The notes under the pieces are model-generated. The model made no database searches. It was not told the origin of the DNA and saw nothing but the letters and a program-made list of their open reading frames with translations. The position numbers were made by a program, and so were the translations under genes. A stretch of DNA of 60,747 bases. Source: an uncultured Faecalibacterium sp. Lineage in GTDB: Bacteria > Bacillota > Clostridia > Oscillospirales > Ruminococcaceae. The stretch's first letter is position 1. Each line of letters starts with the position of its first letter. The DNA lies in assembly GCA_934561115.1 (NCBI GenBank), contig CAKTFS010000008.1:1-60747 (forward strand), in the 5' to 3' direction. This document shows, in pieces, positions 24,529-31,247 of the stretch.

Positions 24529-25490
24529 TCCGTTATCCTTTCCGTAGTCTCCATACGGCACTTCTGCCGGGCAGCGCGCAGCAGCGCAGCGGCCTGGGCA
24601 GCCGAAAGCGCCTGCACCCACCCGGGGCGCTCCCCTGCGCCCGCGCCGGTGCTGCCTGCCTCGGCAAAGCCGGCCAGCGCCGTGTCGGTGCGGTCATTCC
24701 AGCCGGCAAAGCCTTCCGGCGCAATGTGCGCCCCAAGGCGGCAGTCCAGCACCGCCGTTTTGCCGGTAGGCCGCCACGGTCTGCCCAGATACACGCTGCC
24801 CGCCGGGCAGTCCGAGACAAAATCGCAGTCCCAGAACACAAAGCCCAGCCCATCTGCCGCACCGGAGGGCGCGGTGACCCAGCTGTGCGCAAGGCCGTTA
24901 TCCACCGTGCGCAGGGTACAGTGCTCAAACAGGGCGTCTGCCCCGCCAAAGATAAAATCAATGTCCCCGGCGATCTCGCAGGCGTGGTAATACTGCGCAC
25001 TTGCCCGGCGGGGTGCCAGCCCGCGCGGACCCAGAAAGCCGTCCTTCTCCCGCTCTTTCTCCGGCAGAGGGGCGCAGAACAAAGTATCCTGATTGCCCAG
25101 CAGCCGCACGCGGCTGAACGCCGCCCGGGCGCTGTCCACATAGGCAGCGACCGCCTGCCCGACCTTTGCGCCGGGGCCTGCGTCGTTCTCGATGGTCATA
25201 TCCTCCACCCGCAGCTTTTCGCCGCTGAAAAAGGCGGTATAGCTGCGGAAGGTGTGGGTGGGCCGTCCGTCCGGGTGCGGCAGTTTGCCGCCGTCGTTCC
25301 ATACCAGCCGGGTGGCATCCATGCCCGCGCCCGCAAGGGTGATATCCTTCTTCTCACAAACCAGCTTTTCCCGGTAAATACCCGGCGCGATGCGGATGAC
25401 CGCAGGGCAGTCGTAGGGCACCGCCAGCACCGCCTCGGAAATGGTGGTAAACTGTCCGCTGCCGTCAGGTGCAACGTTGATGGTAAGCAT
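24525..25490 (-). CDS. Pectinesterase (CE8)
   Basis: 321 residues, right-handed beta-helix. Diagnostic motifs: GSGQFTTISEAVLAVP, NQDTLFCAPLP (oxyanion/Gln-Asp), GDIDFIFGGADALFEHC (catalytic Asp) and SVYLGRPWRPTGKTAVLDC (substrate Arg). Removes methyl esters from homogalacturonan. No signal peptide is visible with the start at 25490 (AGGAGG six bases upstream), so it would act inside the cell on imported fragments. A small membrane protein is coupled downstream. Confidence 0.92.
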   Translation of the reverse strand: MLTINVAPDGSGQFTTISEAVLAVPYDCPAVIRIAPGIYREKLVCEKKDITLAGAGMDATRLVWNDGGKLPHPDGRPTHTFRSYTAFFSGEKLRVEDMTIENDAGPGAKVGQAVAAYVDSARAAFSRVRLLGNQDTLFCAPLPEKEREKDGFLGPRGLAPRRASAQYYHACEIAGDIDFIFGGADALFEHCTLRTVDNGLAHSWVTAPSGAADGLGFVFWDCDFVSDCPAGSVYLGRPWRPTGKTAVLDCRLGAHIAPEGFAGWNDRTDTALAGFAEAGSTGAGAGERPGWVQALSAAQAAALLRAARQKCRMETTERITE

Positions 25491-25608
25491 AAGCCGCCTC
25501 CTGCGCCCGGCACTGCCGGGCTGAAAAATATGCTTCCAGTATACCCCTCCTTCCCGCAAATTGCAACGGAAGTTCTGTAAAGTCCAGCGGTAGCGCCTTC
25601 CTATTTAT

Positions 25609-25721
25609 GGCTTCCCCCGGTCGGGGGAAGCTGTCACCGCAGGTGACTGATGAGGGCGCTGCTGCCGGAATCACCCCTCATCCGGCGCTACGCGCCACCT
25701 TCCCCCCAAGGGGTGAAGGCT
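25609..25721. repeat. Family 1 repeat, inverted near-copy of 2142-2256
   Basis: CTTCCCCCGGTCGGGGGAAG, GTCACC-GCA-GGTGAC, GGCGCTA-CGCGCC and CCTTCCCCCCAAGGGGTGAA. Differs from the reverse complement of 2142-2256 by only a few bases. Confidence 0.78.
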
Positions 25722-25770
25722 CTCAGATGTCCGGTCAAGCCGTAAAAAACTCTTTTGTGTTATATGCCTG

Positions 25771-28065
25771 TCACCCACTCTTTTCCAGCCGGAGCACGGC
25801 GGCGGTGATATCATCCGGGCGTCCGGTCTTTTGGGCGCGGATGCGGGCGGTCTCCACCAGCGTTTCGGCAAGCTTTTCCGGCGCGTCCCCTGCCGCCGCC
25901 GAAAGCTCCACCTGCTTTGCCACCCAGCCTGCACCGTCCACCAGCAAGCCGTCCGATACCAGCACCGCGTAGTCCCCGGCGGTCAGGTGCACCACCCGGC
26001 TCTGCCCGTTCACCCCGCCCAGCACCCCCATGGGCAGGGTGGCTTCGCCCACAGCCCGCACCCGCCCGCCATGCACCAGAAACCCCGGGGCGGCCCCGGC
26101 CTTGAACAGCCGCGCCGTGCCGGTGTATAAGTCCACGCTGATCAGGTCCAGCGTTGCGCCGCTCTCGTCCTCGCTTTTCAGCGCCAGTGCCACGTTCACC
26201 AGACGCGCCGCCAGCTCGGCGGTAAAGCCCGCCTTGAGCAGCCGGGCGGTCAGCTCTGCCGCCAGATTGCCGTCCACCGCCGCCGGGCGTCCGGTGCCCA
26301 TGCCGTCACATAAGATCATCTGCGCCGCCGTAGGGCTGCAGAATTGCTGCACTGCATCGCCGGATACTTCGCCCCGGGCGGCTGCGCTTGCCGCCCCGAA
26401 CACCGCCCGCAGCGCCGGTCTTTCGCTGAACAGCAGGGTGGTCATGCCCTTGCAGGAAAGCACCTGCGGCACTTCCAGCGTGCGGCGGCAGATATGCCCC
26501 ACCTCCCCCGCCAGCGCCGCCAGCTCCTGCGGGGTGAACCGGGTGCGCGGCAGCGTGACGGCGGCATGGGTGCGCCCAAGGTCATCCAGCGTAACGGCGC
26601 ACTCCTGCGGCGGCGCACCCAGCCCGGTAAAGAACTCTGCCACCCGGCTGGATTTATAGGGCTCAGGGTCGCCGGGGCGTCCCAGCTGCTCGCTGAGCAC
26701 CCCAAGCGCTTCGGCTACGGCGCTGTACTGCTCGGTCAGGGCGGTGCGCATGGCTTCGGAATGGATGCGCGCTTCCTTGCGGCTGCGGTACAGCGCAAAG
26801 CTGCGCCCCGCCGCCGCGCACAGCGCCGCCGGGTGGATGCAGCGGGACAATTGCCCGGGCAATTGCGCCGCTTCCACGCTGCCATTCTGTTCCAGCAGCG
26901 GGCGCAGCGCCTCCATGCCCGCCATGGTGGCGGTGTATTCCTGTTTCCAGCAGGTCTCCCGCCGCCCGCAGTTAAAACAAAGGGTATCATGTACATTATC
27001 TATAACCCAGCGGAAACCTTCCCGCCGCCGGGGCAGGCCCTCGTAGACCGCGTTCACCGTCTCCGCCAGGGAGGAAAGGCTCTGCGCCACGGCTTCCAGC
27101 CGGGTGGACGCCGCCGCACTGCGGGCGGGCGCGGGGGCGCTTTCCCCGCTCTGTGAGGTGTCTGCCGCCGGGGCAAGCCAGCCGCCGGGCAGCAGACAGA
27201 CCACCGCCATGCCGCCGCAGGCGCTGAACAGCAGCCCGAAGGCGTTTCCGGGCGGCTGCACGCAGAGCACCCCGGACACGCACCCGCCCGCGTAGGCGGC
27301 AAGGGTCTCCACCCGCCGTCCGGGTGCCAGCACCGCCGCCGCTGCCGTGGCACAGCCAAGCCCCGCTGCTGCCGGGGCAAGGGCAGGGTCTGCAGCGCAG
27401 AGGGCTGCGCCCAGTACTGCACTGCCGCTCAGGGCGGCAAGCTTCTGCGCCCGGCAGCACAGCGCCAGTTCTGCGGCGGCACACGCCAGCACCCCGGGCG
27501 AGAACCACCCCCACCGCACACTGCCCAGCGCCGCCGCCACGGCTGCGCCCACCAGCAGCGTACCCATGCCCGGGCGCTCCGGAGCAAATTTGCGCAGCCC
27601 GAAGCCGATGCCCGCTGCAAGCAGGGCGTCCGCCGCGCTGTACAGCAAAAGGTCTGCCCCGCCGCTGCTGCCCAGCGCAAAACACAGCGCCATGCCGGTC
27701 AGGGTGCCGCAGCCCGCCAGCGCGGCGGGCACAAACCTTTGCGGCAGCAGCCAGCGGGCTGCCACAGCAGCGCCCAGCGCACACAGCTGACACAGGCTGC
27801 GCAGCGAAAGCGCCCCCAACCCGTGGAGCAGCAGCCCCAGCGCCGCCCCTGCCGCGCAGGGGGCAAAGCAGTCCTCTGCCAGACCAAGGGTCAGCCCCAG
27901 CCCAAAGGGCATCAGCGCCCCGTACAGCACCGCCCAGCCGCCGGCAAAGCCGATGCCCACTGCTGCCAGCCGCCGCGCCGCCGGGCGCAGCATCGCCCGT
28001 GCCGCCAAGGGCGAAGGCTGCAGGCACCGCCCGTCCGAAGATAAAACACCCATCCGCTCTGTCAT
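25771..28065 (-). CDS. spoIIE: Stage II sporulation protein E-like PP2C phosphatase
   Basis: 764 residues. About ten membrane helices in residues 25-320; a central cytoplasmic region with CFNCGRRETCWKQEYTATM; C-terminal PP2C/SpoIIE domain (about 555-764) with ILCDGMGTGRPAAVDG, LDLISVDLYTGTARLFKAGA, TLPMGVLGG and DYAVLVSDGLL, which carry the metal-binding Asp residues. In spore formers it dephosphorylates SpoIIAA and releases sigma-F. Start at 28065 is likely (the only site is GGGGGA inside a hairpin). No other sporulation gene in the window. Confidence 0.9.
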   Translation of the reverse strand: MTERMGVLSSDGRCLQPSPLAARAMLRPAARRLAAVGIGFAGGWAVLYGALMPFGLGLTLGLAEDCFAPCAAGAALGLLLHGLGALSLRSLCQLCALGAAVAARWLLPQRFVPAALAGCGTLTGMALCFALGSSGGADLLLYSAADALLAAGIGFGLRKFAPERPGMGTLLVGAAVAAALGSVRWGWFSPGVLACAAAELALCCRAQKLAALSGSAVLGAALCAADPALAPAAAGLGCATAAAAVLAPGRRVETLAAYAGGCVSGVLCVQPPGNAFGLLFSACGGMAVVCLLPGGWLAPAADTSQSGESAPAPARSAAASTRLEAVAQSLSSLAETVNAVYEGLPRRREGFRWVIDNVHDTLCFNCGRRETCWKQEYTATMAGMEALRPLLEQNGSVEAAQLPGQLSRCIHPAALCAAAGRSFALYRSRKEARIHSEAMRTALTEQYSAVAEALGVLSEQLGRPGDPEPYKSSRVAEFFTGLGAPPQECAVTLDDLGRTHAAVTLPRTRFTPQELAALAGEVGHICRRTLEVPQVLSCKGMTTLLFSERPALRAVFGAASAAARGEVSGDAVQQFCSPTAAQMILCDGMGTGRPAAVDGNLAAELTARLLKAGFTAELAARLVNVALALKSEDESGATLDLISVDLYTGTARLFKAGAAPGFLVHGGRVRAVGEATLPMGVLGGVNGQSRVVHLTAGDYAVLVSDGLLVDGAGWVAKQVELSAAAGDAPEKLAETLVETARIRAQKTGRPDDITAAVLRLEKSG

Positions 28066-28098
28066 AAAAAATCCCCCGCTTTCCGGCGGGGAGTTTTG
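28066..28098 (-). promoter_or_regulatory. Hairpin plus T-run over the spoIIE ribosome site
   Basis: Minus strand: CTCCCCGC-CGGAAA-GCGGGGGA then TTTTTTATG. The stem contains the only Shine-Dalgarno-like GGGGGA, and a terminator-type T6 run follows directly. Attenuation or translational masking is possible. Confidence 0.5.
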
Positions 28099-28194
28099 TT
28101 CTGTTCCCCGCACTGTCTGCATATACTGTAACGCGGGGCAGCGGCAGTTTTTGGCGCGGTGCATAGAACCGCCCCAAACCCGCCCAAAGACGCA

Positions 28195-28235
28195 AAAAAG
28201 CCCTGTGGCCGTCATTTTGCCGCAGGGCTTTGGGG
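28195..28235 (-). terminator. Terminator after the DUF4160 gene
   Basis: Minus strand AAAGCCCTGCGGC-AAAATGAC-GGCCACAGGGCTTTTTTG; one mismatch in the stem. Confidence 0.75.
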
Positions 28236-28249
28236 GTATTTTCAATTGT

Positions 28250-28528
28250 TCAGCAGAAATAGCGGATCTCGCCAAAAAAGGCTGTCCACTTTTCGATCAC
28301 TTCACCGCTGCGCGCTTCAATAACTGCCATAATGTTGCGCAGCACCCGGGGCGGGATCTGAGAGTTATTATTGCACAGATAGCAGCCGCCCGCCTTGGTG
28401 ATCCAGATCTTGGTGGCGTTGCTGTTGGGCGCTCCCTGCGCAACGTGCACATGGATCGGTTCCAGCGGTTCGTTCTCATTGGCCCAGAAATAGACCCAGT
28501 AAGAGCCAACCTTAAAAACCTGCGGCAT
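28250..28528 (-). CDS. DUF4160-family protein
   Basis: 92 residues. YWVYFWANENEPLEPIHVHV is the DUF4160 core (aromatic strand followed by PIHVHV), with KIWITKAGG and a C-terminal EKWTAFFGEIRYFC. DUF4160 genes are usually paired with DUF2442 genes and have been proposed as toxin-antitoxin-like or phage-related modules; activity unproven. It overlaps the upstream gene by 17 bases, so co-translated. Confidence 0.82.
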   Translation of the reverse strand: MPQVFKVGSYWVYFWANENEPLEPIHVHVAQGAPNSNATKIWITKAGGCYLCNNNSQIPPRVLRNIMAVIEARSGEVIEKWTAFFGEIRYFC

Positions 28529-28784
28529 TTTCCACGCCTCCTTCTTGGGAGAACTGCAAAATCAGATGCGCGGTGGACTCCACGATCTTCTGATACCGCG
28601 CGATCTCCTCCGGCGTGAAGCCGTGTACCTCCTGCCAGTCATAGCCCGGCAGCCAGCACACTGCTGAGTGGAAACAATCTTCTGCATCCGGTTTTTCAAG
28701 GTACACCTTCACCCGGCCATCGGGCTTCATCTCGGAATGCACAATCTCGGTATCGTCATCCAATGTCATAAACGGGTACATCAT
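28512..28784 (-). CDS. DUF2442-like partner of DUF4160
   Basis: 90 residues, MMYPFMTLDDDTEIVHSEMK, VKVYLEKPDAEDCFHSAVCW, then EVHGFTPEEIARYQKIVEST. Length, position and overlap match the DUF2442 partner that normally accompanies DUF4160, though the sequence is divergent. The ATG at 28784 has GGAGG eight bases upstream. Possibly the antitoxin-like half of the pair; this is inference. Confidence 0.6.
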   Translation of the reverse strand: MMYPFMTLDDDTEIVHSEMKPDGRVKVYLEKPDAEDCFHSAVCWLPGYDWQEVHGFTPEEIARYQKIVESTAHLILQFSQEGGVENAAGF

Positions 28785-28819
28785 AGGTTCCACCTCCCAG
28801 ATCACTGTACTTATATTAC

Positions 28820-30289
28820 TCAGCCGTTCAGCTTTGCAAGGGCATCCTGCACGCGCTGCAGGGTCTTTTCGCGGCCCATCATGCAGGCAAGGTCGGTGCC
28901 GCCGCCGGGGGTGCGCTGCTTGCCGGAAAGGGCAATGCCCAGCGGGTAGAGCAGCCAGCCGTTCTTTTTACCCAGCTGTTCGGCCTTGGCCTTGCAGGCA
29001 TCGAACACGGCATCGCGGTTTGCAAAATCCAGTGCCTCGTCGCTCAGCACCGGCAGCAGGGCTTCCAGTGCTTCCTTGGCCGTTTCCGGGGTGGTCTTCT
29101 GCTTTTTGTTGGCGTACAGGCTCACGTCGTACTCCGGCATGGCGTCAAAGAAATCCAGCTGCTCGGGGATCTCGCCCAGCACCTCGCACCGGGGCTGCAG
29201 GTTTGCGCACAGCAGCTTTTTGTCGATGGGGCTGTGCACGGCGCTGTCGATCCACGGCTCGGCTTTTTTCTGGAACTCCTCGGGGCTGAGGCGGCGGATA
29301 TACTCCGCATTGATGGCGCGCAGCTTGAGGGGGTCGAAGATGGCGGGGGACTTGGAGATGCCCTCCGGCGACCAGATCTTGACCAGCTCCGGCAGGGAGA
29401 AGATCTCCTGCTCGGCGTACTCGCCGCGGGGGCTCCAGCCCAGCAGGCAGATGTAGTTCAGCACCGCTTCGGTCAGGTAGCCCTTTGCCACCAGGTCCTG
29501 ATAGCTGGCATCGCCGTTGCGCTTGGACAGCTTATTCTGGGCGTCCTTCATCACCGGCGGGCAGTGGATATAGGTGGGGATGTCCCAGCCAAAGGCCTGA
29601 TACAGCAGGTTATACTTGGGGGTGGAGGACAGATACTCGCTGCCGCGGATGACGTGGGTGATGCCCATCAGGTGGTCGTCCACAACGTTCGCAAAGTTGT
29701 AGGTGGGCATTCCGTCGGTCTTGATGAGGATCTGGTCGTCCATCTCGCTGTTGTTCACCTCGATGTGGCCGTACACCACATCGTCAAAGCCGGTCACGCC
29801 CTCGCGGGGGATCTTCTGGCGGATGACGTAGGGCTGGCCGGCGGCAAGGCGCTTTTCCACTTCCTCCTTGGGCAGCTCGCGGCAGCAGCCGTCGTAGTGG
29901 GTCATCTCACCGGCAGCGCGCTGCTCGGCGTGCAGAGCCTCCAGCCGCTCCTCGGTGCAGAAGCAGTAATAGGCCTTGCCCTCTGCCACCAGCTGCTCGG
30001 CGTACTGCTTGAACATGCCCATGCGCTCGCTCTGCACATAGGGGCCCACGGGGCCGCCGATATCCGGGCCCTCGTCCCACAAAAGGCCGGTCTCCCGCAG
30101 GGTGTTGTAGATGACATCCACAGCGCCCTCCACATAGCGGCCCTGATCGGTATCCTCGATGCGCAGGATGAAGGTGCCATCCTCGTGCTTGGCCATCAGG
30201 TAGGTGTACAGGGCGGTACGCAGGTTGCCAACGTGCATATAACCCGTAGGCGAGGGTGCAAAACGGGTGCGGACTTTATTGCTCGGCAT
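28820..30289 (-). CDS. gltX: Glutamyl-tRNA synthetase
   Basis: 489 residues, normal class I length. Class I signature RFAPSPTGYMHVGNLRTAL (HIGH variant HVGN), the LRIEDTDQGRYVEGA loop, CFCTEERLEAL with zinc-type Cys region, and the KMSKS equivalent KLSKRNGDASYQDL. Charges tRNA-Glu (and possibly tRNA-Gln with later amidation). AAGGAG nine bases before the ATG at 30289, and a consensus promoter upstream; no T-box seen. Confidence 0.96.
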   Translation of the reverse strand: MPSNKVRTRFAPSPTGYMHVGNLRTALYTYLMAKHEDGTFILRIEDTDQGRYVEGAVDVIYNTLRETGLLWDEGPDIGGPVGPYVQSERMGMFKQYAEQLVAEGKAYYCFCTEERLEALHAEQRAAGEMTHYDGCCRELPKEEVEKRLAAGQPYVIRQKIPREGVTGFDDVVYGHIEVNNSEMDDQILIKTDGMPTYNFANVVDDHLMGITHVIRGSEYLSSTPKYNLLYQAFGWDIPTYIHCPPVMKDAQNKLSKRNGDASYQDLVAKGYLTEAVLNYICLLGWSPRGEYAEQEIFSLPELVKIWSPEGISKSPAIFDPLKLRAINAEYIRRLSPEEFQKKAEPWIDSAVHSPIDKKLLCANLQPRCEVLGEIPEQLDFFDAMPEYDVSLYANKKQKTTPETAKEALEALLPVLSDEALDFANRDAVFDACKAKAEQLGKKNGWLLYPLGIALSGKQRTPGGGTDLACMMGREKTLQRVQDALAKLNG

Positions 30290-30341
30290 AGAAAAACGCT
30301 CCTTTATTCTCATGCAAAAAATTTGCGGATAGCTATGTTTT

Positions 30342-30370
30342 ATTGTACTTATTCTGCGCAGTTTTGTCAA
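30342..30370 (-). promoter_or_regulatory. Promoter of gltX
   Basis: Consensus -35 TTGACA (30365-30370), spacer 17, -10 TACAAT (30342-30347) on the minus strand. Confidence 0.75.
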
Positions 30371-30394
30371 TGCGGGATAATATCATGCACCCAT

Positions 30395-30440
30395 GCAAAA
30401 GGGGCTGCTGCATCAAATGCTGTGCAGCAGCCCCTTTGCG
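30395..30440. terminator. Bidirectional terminator between DUF6773-like gene and gltX
   Basis: GCAAAAGGGGCTGCTGC ... GCAGCAGCCCCTTTTGC-like stem of about 16 bp with a 12-base loop. Confidence 0.75.
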
Positions 30441-30445
30441 TAATA

Positions 30446-30889
30446 TTACTCTCCGTCCTTCGGGTCATCCAGATGCTCGCGCCGTTTGCGTGTCAATGCG
30501 GCACACAGTTGCAGCAATGCAAAGCACAGGATGCCGGTAAAAACACCGGCAAAAACAGCACCGATCCAGTATCCATAGGAAAAACCGCAGATCAGCGTAA
30601 CCGCCACCGCAGCCACCAGAGACAACACGGCATTGGCCGGGGGCGTATCCGAAAGGTGGCGATCCCACAGACCATTGCGCAGACACGCGACAACCATATA
30701 AATGCAGCCGATCATGAATACGACCCACTCTCCGGCAGCCTTGTCCGCAGCCCCGAACACCGTCTGCACGATCCACGCCGCCAGAAGGCTGCCCCACAGC
30801 AGCCAGAAGCCATGGCTTTCAATTTTGCGCAGGGTCTGCTCCTGCATCTCGTCCAACTGGTTTTTCTTGCTATACAGTGAAAATTTCAT
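30446..30889 (-). CDS. Four-helix membrane protein (DUF6773-like)
   Basis: 147 residues. Cytoplasmic start MKFSLYSKKNQLDEMQEQTL, four membrane helices (SHGFWLLWGSLLAAWIVQTV; WVVFMIGCIYMVVACL; NAVLSLVAAVAVTLICGFSY; IGAVFAGVFTGILCFALLQL) and a charged tail. The DUF6773 label comes from the start motif and the XRE neighbour. It begins three bases after the XRE gene; such pairs are common in clostridia. Confidence 0.65.
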   Translation of the reverse strand: MKFSLYSKKNQLDEMQEQTLRKIESHGFWLLWGSLLAAWIVQTVFGAADKAAGEWVVFMIGCIYMVVACLRNGLWDRHLSDTPPANAVLSLVAAVAVTLICGFSYGYWIGAVFAGVFTGILCFALLQLCAALTRKRREHLDDPKDGE

Positions 30890-30892
30890 AGT

Positions 30893-31090
30893 TCATTCCT
30901 CCCAGAACAGTTCATCCAATGTCTTATCCAGAATTTTACAGATACTGCGGCAAAGGTTGATGGTGGGGTTGTACTCCCCTTTTTCAATGGCGTTGATGGT
31001 CTGGCGCGAAACCCCTGCCGCTTCGGCAAGCGCGCCTTGCGTCATGTCCTTTTCCGCACGGGCGGCCTTTAATTTCAGGTTCTTCGGCAT
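30893..31090 (-). CDS. Small XRE-family (Cro/CI-like) regulator
   Basis: 65 residues, one helix-turn-helix: MTQGALAEAAGVSRQTINAI then EKGEYNPTINLCRSICKI and LDELFW, the YozG/PlcR-like short Xre type. AAGGAG lies seven bases before the ATG at 31090. A -10-like TATACT (about 31140 on the minus strand) precedes it. Probably regulates itself and the membrane protein. Confidence 0.9.
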   Translation of the reverse strand: MPKNLKLKAARAEKDMTQGALAEAAGVSRQTINAIEKGEYNPTINLCRSICKILDKTLDELFWEE

Positions 31091-31202
31091 TGATATGCTC
31101 CTTTCCTGCCGGATCGGCATTTGTTTTATCCTCTGGACATATAGTATCATTTACCATTCTAAATGTCAAGTATATATTACAAAAAGTTTTTATGAGCAGA
31201 CA

Positions 31203-31240
31203 AAAAACACCCCGGCTGTTTCCAGCCGGGGTGCTTTGCG
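31203..31240. terminator. Terminator of the truA-clpE-like operon
   Basis: CACCCCGGCTG-TTTC-CAGCCGGGGTG with A-run and T-run flanks, just after the Clp ATPase stop. Confidence 0.85.
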
Positions 31241-31247
31241 GTTATGA

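Noticed and set aside
30290..30394. T-box leader for gltX
   Set aside because: The leader is too short and has no specifier stem or T-box sequence; a plain promoter explains it.
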